This document shows positions 32,191-41,525 of a DNA stretch of 64,000 nucleotides, one piece after another. Source of the DNA: Entoloma clypeatum (lineage: Eukaryota > Basidiomycota > Agaricomycetes > Agaricales > Entolomataceae); contig OY751489.1 in NCBI GenBank assembly GCA_963565915.1, positions 3,286,001 to 3,350,000 on the forward strand, in the 5' to 3' direction. Made by a program: the position numbers and the translations under genes. A model generated the notes under the pieces. It was not told the origin of the DNA. It saw only the letters and a program-made list of their open reading frames with translations, and did not search any database. Every line of letters starts with the position of its first letter. Positions within the stretch are counted from its first letter, which is position 1.

Positions 32191-34765
32191 TCATTCCTCA
32201 TCCGAGCTGGAATCCTCGTCCGAGACTGCCCCCGCGTCATCCATGGTAGCCTCGCGAGGCATATCCTCAAACCTGTCATTCTTATCTAAGTCCAGCCTCG
32301 TTCCGTCGAACCACAGGTCCTCACCGCTGTCCTTAGCAGCCCCGGTCGAATTTTTCAATCCTTCCAATGTCGCTTTTGTAATATCGATGAAGTCTAACAC
32401 CCCTTTAGGGACTGCATTGGCACGTCTCGCATGGTAGGGAACGAGTCTGAATGCTGCAACCTTCTCATGCCATACCGACCTATCCAGTTCCGCGACGATG
32501 TATGCTCCACCTTTATTCCTCGTGACGACCACCATAGGACCGAAGTACCTGGGCTTCATTTTCTTGTCGAGACTATTTTCAACCGGCCTGATGAACGTCC
32601 CAATGCGGCCTCTCGATCCGTCCATTTGCTCTAGAATTATAAGCCGAGATCATAATCCCCTTAATTCCATACTTCTGTTCTATCCAGGCCAAAGCTTTCT
32701 TGAATGGCCCCGCATTATCGGTCACAATCATGACCATACCGCCCCACCTACATAGTATGTCTTCGAAGAGCCAATGCCCAACAGTCCTACCTGTTTCTTG
32801 CCTTAGCGGCCACCCTTCCATCCATGTCAATAGTGCACAGCAGCCGTGAACAATGTATTTACAACCATTCGACGCCGGCGTCATGTGTAGCATATCGGCA
32901 TGTAGGACCTGAAACAGACCCGGCATATGGGTTACCGTAGGAGGAATGTGAACCAATGTCTTCTGTCTCAGCTAACATATATGACAAGTCTGGACATATA
33001 GGCGAACGTCGCGTTCATATTCCAGCCACCAGAATCTTTGCGCAATAAGCTCTTTTGTTGCATAGAAGCCACGGTGCGCAAGGCTATCATGAGACGCCCT
33101 CATCATGTACATGTGATGCCCCTTTTCGACCACTAGTTTGTGCTTTCCCTCGCTACCTCTTCTATAGAGCCGGCCATCATCAGCGACAAAGAATTGTCTC
33201 GCCCGCTGCACGAACTGTTTATACTGTCGGTCATTCAGGCCGTTTGGTCTCACAAAAGGATCTTCGAGCCAAATCTTGATGTCAGGAATGCGGTCATCCT
33301 GCAACTTCGCGGTCATCATGCAATGATCTTCATCCTGCAACTTCGCGGTCATCATGCGATGATCTTCATCATAAGGTTCTCGCATTGATTCATCCCATTT
33401 CAAAGAGTTGTTGGGCAACGCCGGTTCCCCCACGAATTGCGAGAGCGGCCTGGCCTTACACACTCGCTCAAGATATAATCGTTCAATATTCGATCTCTCA
33501 TGAGCGTCAGCAAGCTCTCCCTGGAAGTCTTTTACTGACGTAGCCCAAAGATAACCACCGCGTGTGTCTATCTTTGTTTTAAACTTGTCGAACTCTAATG
33601 GGTCATTCTTTTCCGCATTAGGGATACCATTTTCCTTATCGGGATACTCATACCGTGGCGGTCCATCTGGTTCATCCACCCAGTCCTCCTCAATATGGTA
33701 GGTTTCATCCCCCGGTTGCGCTTCTCGCCTCGATAGACCATCAGGTGCGAAGGTCTTGCCTGGCACATGCCTTAGTGTGAAGTGGAACATCAAAATGTAA
33801 TCAATCCACTGGTTTATAGCAGCGTTCGGTCCAAGACCAGGATTATTGAGCATCCCCTTGATATACTTCGCATCGGTCGCTATAACCAGGTTCCAACAGC
33901 CCAAGAGCCAAAACTTCGCTTCCTTCAATGCATGAAATAAACCATACAATTCTCGCTTTGGTTGCGAATATCTCGCCTCATGCTCGTTTAGTGTTATCAA
34001 TGCGAACTTCACATACGTCCTCTTCTTAGAATCACCCTCATCCTCTTGACAGATATAGAAGCCAACCGCCCACCACCAGCTGTCTATGCAAAGGACCACC
34101 GCACCTCCACCATGATAATCTATTGGCTTGATCGTGGGCGCCGCTAAAGCATCCTTTATGTCTTGCATGGCCTCCTCCTGTTCAGATCCCCAGACAAAGA
34201 GTTCACGACTTCGCATCAACTTGACTAGAGGTTCCGCCTTCTTCACGAAGTCTCTAATAAAGTTTCGACAAGTGCCAGCCGTTCCAAGGAATGACCACAC
34301 ATCATGTATATCTTTGCAAGGTCCCCAGCGGCTTATAACTCCGAACCTATCTGTCTCGGGTCTCCGTCCTTCGTATGTGCAATGATGGCCAACTACCACT
34401 ATCTCGCTTGCGCATACTAGCGACTTATACCCAGAGAACGTTCCTCCACTATACCGCATTCTCTGTAACACTCTATTCACATTCTGTACATGTTCCCATA
34501 CAAATCGCCTAATGCCTGGATTTTCTTCTATAGTTTCGTATCTGCCATCAGGCAACTCGTATCGCGTAGATGAGCTGCAAACCGCCACATCGTCGATGTA
34601 GGGAATAGTAACATCTGGTATTTCGTCCTGCAATATATATGTAACATCATTGTGAAAGATCGGTACCGAATTTGTCCAACCCATTGGTAAAGTAACCAAT
34701 CTTTGAGCACCGAATGGCGTCTGAAATGTAGTCAAGTTGCGAGACTGGACCGCTAACTTTCGCAA
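32191..34765 (-). pseudogene. Gypsy family C Pol: RT, RNase H, integrase (truncated)
   Basis: The minus strand begins inside RT (FQTPFGAQRLVTLPMGW), has the catalytic box IPYIDDVAV (~34590), RNase H (VVLCIDSWWWAVGFYIC, KRELYGLFHALKEAKF, LVIATDAKYIKGM), an integrase zinc finger (HDSLAHRGF ... CHIC) and core (VLHADMLHM, VTDNAGPF, NGRIERPHWDV). A TAG at ~32969 follows the zinc finger. Around 32600 the core jumps to MKPRYFGPMVVV, so several hundred bases of the integrase C-terminus are deleted. The last part is acidic and ends at 32191. It is cut at 34765, where a gypsy B LTR fragment begins, so Gag and the front of Pol are missing. The YIDD-type Pol is a family widespread in Agaricomycetes (recalled, not searched). 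Confidence 0.85.
33296..33367. repeat. 36 bp tandem duplication inside gypsy C pol
   Basis: Two 36 bp units (33296-33331, 33332-33367) differ by one base and add twelve residues (DEDH-MMTAKLQ twice) without breaking the frame, in the linker between RNase H and integrase. Confidence 0.85.
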
Positions 34766-34814
34766 TGTCGGAGGACGATCGGAGTGGATCGGAGATTCGG
34801 AGACGGATATAACA
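34764..34814 (-). repeat. Truncated gypsy B 3' LTR
   Basis: 51 bp matching the start of the LTR at 38653-38703 (minus strand TGTTATATCC(A/G)TCTCCGAA) with two or three changes. It sits immediately after a polypurine tract, the position expected for the 3' LTR. Confidence 0.7.
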
Positions 34815-34840
34815 GTATTCCCCTCTTAGGTCTGACACCC

Positions 34841-35756
34841 ATGGAAGACCACGAGAAAATAAACAAGGTCATGTGGTCTCGGTTATTTAACGGAGATGAG
34901 CGGCCCAAGGGTTTTCTTCCAGTTACCACCAACATGCCCCAAGGCTCCAGCACACAGCCCACCTGATCCAGCGCCAACCTGGACGACTCCGAAGAGGAGC
35001 TCCTGCGCCGTCTGGCGCAGGTACACAAGGAGAAGGAGGAGGCGGAGGCAAGGAAGAAGGCCGAGGCCGAGAGGAGGGCGAGAGAGGCAGAGGCGAAGAA
35101 GAGGGCAGAGGTGGAGGCAAAGGCGGAGGTGGAGAGGGCGGAGAGCGGAACGGAGGAGTCGGAGGTCTGGGGGGAGGCGTGTCAGGCCTGTGCGCAAGCA
35201 AAGGTGGAGTGCAAGTGGGCATTGTAAGTACCCACTTTTCCATCTTCTTTTTCTTACTGACAATCTCCTTAGGCAGGGGAAGGGCACCACATGCCAGCGG
35301 TGTAAAGACGGCAAACAGGTTTGCCTGAAGCCCGGCGAGACGCGGGCGAAGTGGAAACAGGGAAAGACTGAGGAGGCCGTCGCGGAGGTCGTGGGCCCAA
35401 GCGGGGCGAAGGGCTGCTGCAGTGCAGGGGTCGCGGAGGAGCTCCAGGAGCTCCGGGAAGAGAAGGAGGAGAAGGAGGAGCAGTCGGCGAGGGTCGGTTG
35501 GGCGCTGCTCTGGCAGCTACAGATCTTAAACAACCACCTCGCCTACCAGAACTTTCTGCTGGAGGCGGTGGCTCCGGAGTCGGAGCCAGAGGACAGAGAA
35601 GAGGAAAAGGGAGAGGAAGAGGATGAGGAAATGGACGAGGAGGGAGCGGACGGGGAGCTTGCAGAGCTGCAAGTGGAGAAAGAGGAGGTGGAGGGAGAAC
35701 CGGAGGGTGAGTTGGAGGATGATGGTCCACCGGCCAAAAAGGCCAAAACCCAGTAG
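34841..35756 (+). pseudogene. Two-exon accessory gene D: coiled coil with Zn2Cys6-spaced cysteines
   Basis: Exon 1 34841-35223, intron 35224-35272 (GTAAGT...CCTTAG, 49 bp), exon 2 35273-35756. Residues ~45-95 are a charged coiled coil (EAEARKKAEAERRAR). The six cysteines of CQACAQAKVEC and CQRCKDGKQVC, joined only after splicing, have spacing CX2CX6CX10CX2CX6C, which fits the fungal Zn2Cys6 consensus CX2CX6CX5-12CX2CX6-8C. Basic residues lie inside and after the cluster. Then come a helical segment (WALLWQLQILNNHLAYQ), a long Glu-rich tail and a basic end PPAKKAKTQ. One TGA (34964) interrupts exon 1, unless translation starts later. The gene is antisense to gypsy B and lies between its pol stop (64 bp away) and PPT. 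It could be a DNA- or chromatin-binding passenger; no function is shown. Confidence 0.55.
35224..35272 (+). other. Intron of gene D
   Basis: 49 bp, GTAAGT donor and CTCCTTAG acceptor. Its removal brings the two half clusters of cysteines together. Confidence 0.7.
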
Positions 35757-35819
35757 CCCCTCCCCCCTCTAATTTTATTATTATTTTTTATTTTTGCAAT
35801 ATGAATGTCTTGCAGGGTT

Positions 35820-36796
35820 CTATAGGTGTGATAAGGGACCCGGTTTCTCCGGATACGCAGAGTGGAAGTCCGCAACTAAGTCCGTCGCGTGTTCAAGTTC
35901 CGTGGCAGGTAGCCAGGACTGTTCCTCATCGGTTTCTTCATAGCCTAGCCAACGGACTAGGTAGAGTGGTTTGCAAGAACGCCACCAATCCAGTTTGGTG
36001 TCAAGGATTTCGGCGATTTCATATTCCACTTCTCCTTCAACATCGATCGGAGGAGGGGGAGTTACTGTCCGGTTTGGAATGATGTTCGGAACAGATGGCT
36101 CCACCATGGAGATGTGGAAAATGGGGTGAACACCGCGTATGGTGTCCGGAAGTCGGAGGGTGTAAGAGTGTGTACCATTCCTGGCAAGGATGTCAAAGGG
36201 GCCAAGGTCCTTTTCAGACAGCTTTTTGGAGGGTCGCGTAGTGCGGAAAAACTTGGCCTTCACAAAAGCTTGCTGTCCTACTTCGAGCAGAGGAGGCGGG
36301 GCATGCCTGGCAGAAGACGTCAAGGTCGGAGACTCCTTCAAGAGCTGTGGACGGAAAGTAATACTGCCCAATACCCAGTCAATCATAGGATTGTAGCAGG
36401 TGAGCCAGTTGTATCCAAGAACCATAGAACAGGAGGAATTGAGTGGAGTCACATAGGCTGTAATGGCCAGATATTCACCGGAGGAAAAGTATACAGGGAG
36501 ATCAACCACCTGAGTAATGACGGAGTTGGATGTTCCGTCAAATAATTTAAGTTCGATCGGAGGTATGGAGGTGAAAGGGAGTTTATAGGATGAAGCGTAA
36601 CGGGAGTCAATAAAACAATGAGTAGAGCCGGAGTCCACAAGGGCGGCTATCGGAGAAGAATCAGAGATAAGTGGAGATGTAAGTCGGACATGGAGGGAAC
36701 TGGGGTCAGAAAGAGCGGAAGCGTTGAGTAGAGCGGTAGTACAGATGGGTTCAATGCAGTCCTCAGGCCATACAGAGTCCTGTGGACTGCCCGCTA
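35820..36796 (-). CDS. Gypsy B protease fused to integrase C-terminus and chromodomain
   Basis: The frame opens just after the Gag stop in the -1 frame and has 325 codons with no stop. It has the protease [17 protein letters not shown] (~36630), then [17 protein letters not shown]. Near 36320 it passes directly into the integrase C-terminal region ([34 protein letters not shown]) and a chromodomain ([20 protein letters not shown]). RT, RNase H and the integrase core are missing, but the junction is in frame. It would be made as a Gag fusion by -1 frameshifting. Inference: a processed protein could still target chromatin or bind trans-supplied integrase. It may instead be a plain internal deletion that happened to keep the frame. 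Confidence 0.7.
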
Positions 36797-37870
36797 ATTT
36801 TTTGTTTCGTCCGTGGTCTTGGCTTGGGCAGCGTGCGCCTTAGCCTTAGAGACGGAGGACGAAGACTTCAGGCAATCTTTCGTGATGTGTCCAGCTTTGC
36901 CACAAAGCATACAGAGGTTGTTGTCAAAACGGTGTTTGCGTTCCTCCGGAGTTAGCTTTCCGTCTTTTCCGAGTTTGTCGGAGATGTCGGACTTGGGAGT
37001 GGAGGAAGGCTTCGACTGTTTGCCCTGGTTCTGTGTCTGTGTTTTGGCTTTGGAGTTTTTATCAGAGTTTGCAGAGGGGGTTTTAGCTTCAGATTTGTCG
37101 GATTTGGATGCGGATTTGTCAGAGCAGGATTTCTCGCACTGATGTTCCCAGTGGCAAGCATCAATAGTCTGTGCTAGCTCCCTAAGTGCTGGTAACGTGC
37201 TTGGCTTTGCTTGAGTCCCAAGGACATCTTTAATCCGCTCCGCCAACCCGGAGTAGTACTGGTGATGCAGGGCAGAGCTGTCCCAGTGCGTTTTGGCAGC
37301 AAGGCGTGTGAACTCAATATTATACTTGAGAATATATTGATTTTCGCGCATTTTGAGATTGTCCAGAGAGTCGGCAGCATCCGCAATGGGGTCAATGACC
37401 CTGAATTCCGTGCGGAGTGTGCAGAGGAATGCGGACCAATCTTCGTACCAGTCCGGGGGGTTGTCCGGGTCTGGTTCGATGATGAAATGCTTGAAATAAT
37501 TGAGAGCTGTGCCTCAGAGGAAAGAGATGGCGAGAGTGATTTTGGCAGAGTCATTGTCATACTCGGAGTTGTCGCGGAAAAACAATGTGCATTGGAGGAT
37601 GAACTGGTTCAGTTTCCGGGGATCGCAACCGTCGAAGGTGTCTGGATCCTTAGCCTTTTTGTGATGCTTGTGATCTTTGCTGTGTTTGAGTTCATTGGTC
37701 ATTAAAACAAAAGCATCCGCAAGGGCTTGTGGGCCGAAAATATTCTGAGGAGACGGGGGTGCGGATTCTATTGGGGAAGTGGGGATTGGAATATTATGCG
37801 GAGGTGTGATGGGCCGAAAACCCGGAGGTGTCAGAGTAGTCGGAGTTAGGGGGATAGTTCTGTTAAACAT
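36794..37870 (-). pseudogene. Gypsy B Gag with CCHC zinc knuckle and one TGA
   Basis: Start ATG at 37870 (MFNRTIPLTP), 359 codons to TAG 36794. The core reads PDTFDGCDPRKLNQFILQC and GTALNYFKHFI, typical of Ty3/gypsy Gag. A Ser/Lys-rich linker precedes the knuckle CMLCGKAGHITKDC (~36900). A single TGA at 37514-37516 interrupts an otherwise open frame at a position where Arg (CGA) is usual, so a CpG deamination is likely. Gag packages the RNA in the particle; with the stop this copy would not make a full product. Confidence 0.75.
36797..36803 (-). promoter_or_regulatory. Programmed -1 frameshift site A_AAA_AAT
   Basis: On the minus strand the Gag frame reads ACA AAA AAT TAG. The heptamer A AAA AAT is a canonical -1 slippery sequence, and the next frame (TTA GCG GGC) opens into the protease. 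Confidence 0.65.
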
Positions 37871-37990
37871 TGTTCAACATTTTGTAGAACTTGCTGCCTA
37901 GAAGTGCCAGCTTCTGCGGCTTTTGCTGTCTTGGTGTTTCGGAGTGCCATGACTAGCAGGAATCCAAAAACGGTTTGAGTTCGAATATAC

Positions 37991-38703
37991 TGTTAAGTAG
38001 GTGAAACATCGGAGCTTTGTCGGAGTCCGTCGGAGGTCGGACGTAGGACTGGGACTGGAGCGGAACTCCGGAAATGCGGAGGAACAACAAAGGGGAGGGA
38101 CATGGCTTCAATGTATGTGTTGCGCCGCCGTTTGTTGGATAAGGTGTCCCAATTTCAGGAGGTCAGAGGAGGGGTCGGAGGTGCGGAGGTCCTCGGAGAG
38201 ATCTCGGTGAGAGACACGTTGACATGGAAGTGGTCAGACAACATCAGAGTTGTGACTCAGACACAGTACTAAGCTGGTCGAAGGGTAACGATGGAGGAAG
38301 AGCAGAAGATGAGGATGTCGTCGGCGTATTGTACCACGGCGAGGATCTCTGGCATGGACTGAGAGTAGAGGAGTGAACTTGGTTGATATTTGAACTGAGG
38401 AACTACAGGTATGGTATGAGCTTAAATATCTAAATGTGATTACTTTACGGAGATGGTCGGAGTAGGTCCGGAGTTGTGGCATAAGTTGCCAGCAACTGTA
38501 ACAAACATCGGAGATGTCGGTCAATGGACCATGCGGAAAAGGCAATGCATAAGTAAACTGGAATATGAATATGAAATGCATAAAGGCATGGAGTTATGAA
38601 TATGAAATGCACGATGGCAACGTGCGGAGATGCGGAGGTAACGGATGTCCAGAATGTCGGAGGATGATCGGAGTGGATCGGAGATTCGGAGATGGATATA
38701 ACA
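37991..38703 (-). repeat. Gypsy B 5' LTR (713 bp)
   Basis: Minus strand begins TGTTATATCC and ends CTTAACA. It is rich in CTCCGA/TCCGAC strings. The last ~230 bp, with GCGGCGCAACACA and CAAAGCTCCGATGTTT, is related to the solo LTR at 61019-61567. It includes a short LINE-RT-like segment (38274-38358). Confidence 0.7.
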
Positions 38704-38708
38704 AAAGT

Positions 38709-39437
38709 CTCATTGACACCTTTCAGTTTTGCAATGGTAGACATGAGCCAGTTAGCATTGTCTATAGCCATTATATAGTCGGTCCCAAAGACGGTGATAA
38801 AGAAAGGTTTTTCCTCTTGAAAAGAGAGAATATTCTTCTCGAAGTTACATTTAGTATCCAGAGTGCCTTTCCAGGATTCGAAAGGAGTGAGCCAAAAGTT
38901 GGAGAGGGAAACAGACACAATGATGGATAAAAATGCATCATCAAAGATAATGGTGGGAGGAGGCACAATTGAAGAAGGTGGGGGATTGTTTTCTTTTGCA
39001 CATGTAGAGATCATATTGGCAGTTGGGCCTGGTTCTTCCTTGAGTTGAATATTTTCATCGTTGGCAATATCAATGTCATTTTGTGTTACAACGCAGTGTT
39101 TATTACCATATCACTTTCATTGAAGGTCATCTCTGAAGGAAGTGCTTGGATCGCTGAAATAATATGTGTTGGCAATTAAATCTGCGCGATTAGAGAGGAA
39201 ATTATCATGAGAAGTTGATGGAGGTGTAGATGTGGGAGTAGATGTAGAGGGGAGTGAAGATTGTGAAGGAGCTGAGGAAGAATCTGCTTTTGTCTGAGTC
39301 ATGGTAGCATTGGTTGAGAGGGAGAATACATAGGTTTTTATGCACTTCCGGGCTTCTTTAATGTAGGAATTTAGACCTGCCCCTTGAAACAACTTAGTAA
39401 GCATGGTCAATTCACCGAACCACATGTTTAATACCAA
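38709..39437 (-). pseudogene. Unrecognised degraded protein gene
   Basis: Minus-strand frames MTQTKADSSSAPSQSS (start ~39303) and, after a frame change near 39120, PPPTIIFDDAFLSII...PFESWKGTLDTKCN up to the gypsy B LTR edge at 38703. The first part is Ser/Thr/Pro-rich, the second helical and hydrophobic. No family was recognised. It was cut by gypsy B and lies upstream of, and divergent to, Helitron 2. Confidence 0.35.
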
Positions 39438-39662
39438 GAACCCCCCAAAAACCTACGCCAAGTCTTTTCAAGGATTGGTTTGCATGAATAGAAAAATTGG
39501 AGTGAGATTACAGATTTTTGTAGAGTGGCAAAGTTTATCTGTTTGTGATGGTCAACGAGCAATTCAAAAAAAAGATGCTGAGAAAAAGAACTGGTACCTG
39601 AAGCAAGGGGGATATATTGTTTGGGTTTTGAGGTGGGGATGAAAGGGAAATAAAATTCCATC

Positions 39663-39785
39663 ATGGACAATACTACCGACAACAGAGCATTGCTCACCAT
39701 CAAAGAAATTCTCGAGATATTACGAAACAATGGGTTCATTGTGCTACGCACAACTCACAATAATACCAAGGCCCATCTTCTCAAC
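39663..39785 (+). pseudogene. Helitron 2 polyprotein, first 41 codons
   Basis: ATG at 39663 opens MDNTTDNRALLTIKEILE and reads to the gypsy A1 target site. With A1 and one TSD removed it continues at 45891 as LITVHGSEKFQNTLD. This is therefore the front of the interrupted Helitron protein. Confidence 0.65.
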
Positions 39786-40209
39786 TGTAAGGGCAACCAC
39801 TTTGCACTTTCCCTTTCCGTTCATTTCCACCATCTCCGACGCCCTCCGATCGTATCTGTTGCCTCTGATATCTTATTCACCTCTCTGCACCTCTCCACAT
39901 CCGACGACTCCGTGCCCCTCCGCTCCTCCGCACGTCGGATCGCAGGTACTATCATTCATCTCGTTTCCATTCATCCCCCATCCCTACTCCCGACCATTAC
40001 TCATCATTCCTATGTCTCGTCTTATCTTTTATTTCATATCTCATTTTACTATTTATCTCGCTAGCTTGCAGGGGAATCCTTAGAACTTTCTCTTCGGATC
40101 TCCCTTGCAAGGTGTGTGTTGTATTACTTATCAGACTGCTCAATCTAATCTTCGGATCTCCCTTGCAAGTATCTGAGTTTGAGTCTTGGATCGTAAGGTC
40201 GCCCTTACA
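39786..40209 (+). repeat. Gypsy A1 5' LTR
   Basis: TGTAAGGGCAACC...GTCGCCCTTACA, with 8 bp inverted ends. A 20 bp direct repeat CTTCGGATCTCCCTTGCAAG occurs twice, 58-59 bp apart, in its last 120 bp. Confidence 0.95.
40082..40091 (+). promoter_or_regulatory. LTR segment complementary to the primer-binding site
   Basis: AGAACTTTCT inside the LTR is the exact reverse complement of AGAAAGTTCT at 40212-40221. It could be the 5' end of the transcript used for self-priming. Confidence 0.5.
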
Positions 40210-40211
40210 GT

Positions 40212-40221
40212 AGAAAGTTCT
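40212..40221 (+). promoter_or_regulatory. Probable self-priming primer-binding site
   Basis: AGAAAGTTCT begins 2 nt after the 5' LTR. It is fully complementary to LTR positions 40082-40091; no fit to a tRNA 3' end is evident. The same pair is present in gypsy A3 (55138-55147 and 55269-55278). Confidence 0.6.
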
Positions 40222-40370
40222 CATTTAATTGGACCGGGTCCTATTGCATTGTTGTCACGATTCCGCGCTTCGGAGTAGCTTCGTCCGCGTCCGACTCCGA
40301 TACATCTCACACCCCTTCCAGTTCTTCTAATTACCTCTCCGTAACCGGTGATTCTGCTCCGCGCATAGTA

Positions 40371-41525
40371 ATGGACGACCCCAATCGCCTTGAACAGCTC
40401 GAGCACGAGTTCCAGGAACAACGTCAAACTCTCGCTGATATCTCTACTCAACTTGACCAACTCCTCCTTGCCTTCAACGCAATTCCTGCCCCAGCTCCGC
40501 CACCTATCCCACCTGCTCCCGCACCCGCACCTCCACCTGCTCCGCTCGCTCCGGCCAATCCGGGCGTGCGTCGAGCAAAACCCGCCAATCCGTCAGACTT
40601 CGACGGATCGCGCGCAAATGGCTGGACCTTTCTAAACTCCTGTGAATTGTTTATGGGGCTGGCTCCGGAACAGTTCGCAGACGACCACGCTAAAATTTAT
40701 TGGGCCTTATCTTTCATGAAGAGTGGACGCGCAGCACGCTTTGCGGATCGCATTATCCGACAAGAGCGGAGGACCGGTGCTCCGCCTTATCGGACTTGGG
40801 TGGACTTCCGCGCCGTCTTTACAACGGAGTTCACTCCGAAGAATGAGGAACAGGACGCGAGACTGATCCTCGAAGGAGAATCCTATTATCAAGGTCAACG
40901 GGATGTCGAGACCTATATTGACGAGTTCAAAGACTACATTGACAAAGCAGGCTATCAGGAGGATACCAATATAGTACTCAAATTCCGCCATGGTCTCCGT
41001 TCCGACATTCAGAACGAGATCGCCACCCTGACCCACGGACGGCCTGCGGACGACAACCCCGATGAGTGGTACTCTGCAGCACGAGTCAACGACGACAATA
41101 GAATTGCCAACAAAGCCTTCAAAGCCACTGCTCCGACCCGCACATCCGCCTTCCGCAACGTCGTCGGACCAAGAGTACCTGGCACCTCAGTATTCCCTCG
41201 CCCCTACATTCCATTCACTCCACGTCCAGCTCCACTCGCATCCGCAACCGCTCCGCCGACAAGGGACCCTAATGCAATGGACATTGATACTTCACGCGTC
41301 AAAGGCAAGAATGCCAATGCATGCTTCAGATGTAACAAAACGGGTCACTTCAGTCGTGAATGCCCCCTTCGCTTCGACGTCCGATTCATGACGATGGAGG
41401 AACAAGACGAGTTTATCATGGAACAACTCGTGGTCAAGGACGCGGCGGAAGGCAACTCCGTTCCGCCCACGGAGTCTGCGGAGTCGGAGGGAGGACAGGA
41501 GGATTTTCCTCCTCACAACGAGTGA
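40371..41525 (+). CDS. Gypsy A1 Gag
   Basis: 384 residues. N-terminal coiled coil (LEQLEHEFQEQRQTL), a Pro/Ala-rich linker (residues 40-65), the Gag core SDFDGSRANGWTFLNSCELF and a C-terminal knuckle CFRCNKTGHFSREC (residues 318-331). This is the structural protein forming the particle and binding RNA. Pol is in the -1 frame and overlaps the end. No canonical slippery heptamer was found in the overlap, so how Pol is expressed is unclear. The A3 copy (55428) is 384 residues as well. Confidence 0.92.
   Translation: MDDPNRLEQLEHEFQEQRQTLADISTQLDQLLLAFNAIPAPAPPPIPPAPAPAPPPAPLAPANPGVRRAKPANPSDFDGSRANGWTFLNSCELFMGLAPEQFADDHAKIYWALSFMKSGRAARFADRIIRQERRTGAPPYRTWVDFRAVFTTEFTPKNEEQDARLILEGESYYQGQRDVETYIDEFKDYIDKAGYQEDTNIVLKFRHGLRSDIQNEIATLTHGRPADDNPDEWYSAARVNDDNRIANKAFKATAPTRTSAFRNVVGPRVPGTSVFPRPYIPFTPRPAPLASATAPPTRDPNAMDIDTSRVKGKNANACFRCNKTGHFSRECPLRFDVRFMTMEEQDEFIMEQLVVKDAAEGNSVPPTESAESEGGQEDFPPHNE

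Larger units (their letters stand above)
34764..38703 (-). mobile_element. Gypsy family B, RT-less chromodomain element
   Basis: On the minus strand: 713 bp 5' LTR (37991-38703), Gag (37870-36794), a -1 frame with protease and integrase C-terminus plus chromodomain (36796-35820), then gene D in antisense, a PPT (AAGAGGGGAAT, ~34828-34818) and the first 51 bp of the 3' LTR (34764-34814), which is truncated against gypsy C. RT, RNase H and the integrase core are absent, so the unit is non-autonomous. Because the 3' LTR is truncated no TSD can be read; AAAGT follows the outer edge at 38704. Confidence 0.75.

Noticed and set aside
34883..35875. Minus-strand proline- and serine-rich frames of 106-216 codons
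   Set aside because: They mirror the Lys/Glu-rich coiled coil and acidic tail of gene D; low-complexity complements, no domain.
41360..41525. A -1 slippery heptamer in the gypsy A Gag-Pol overlap
   Set aside because: I looked for X XXY YYZ in the Gag frame and found none; GGATTTTCC near the stop does not fit. The expression mechanism is left open.
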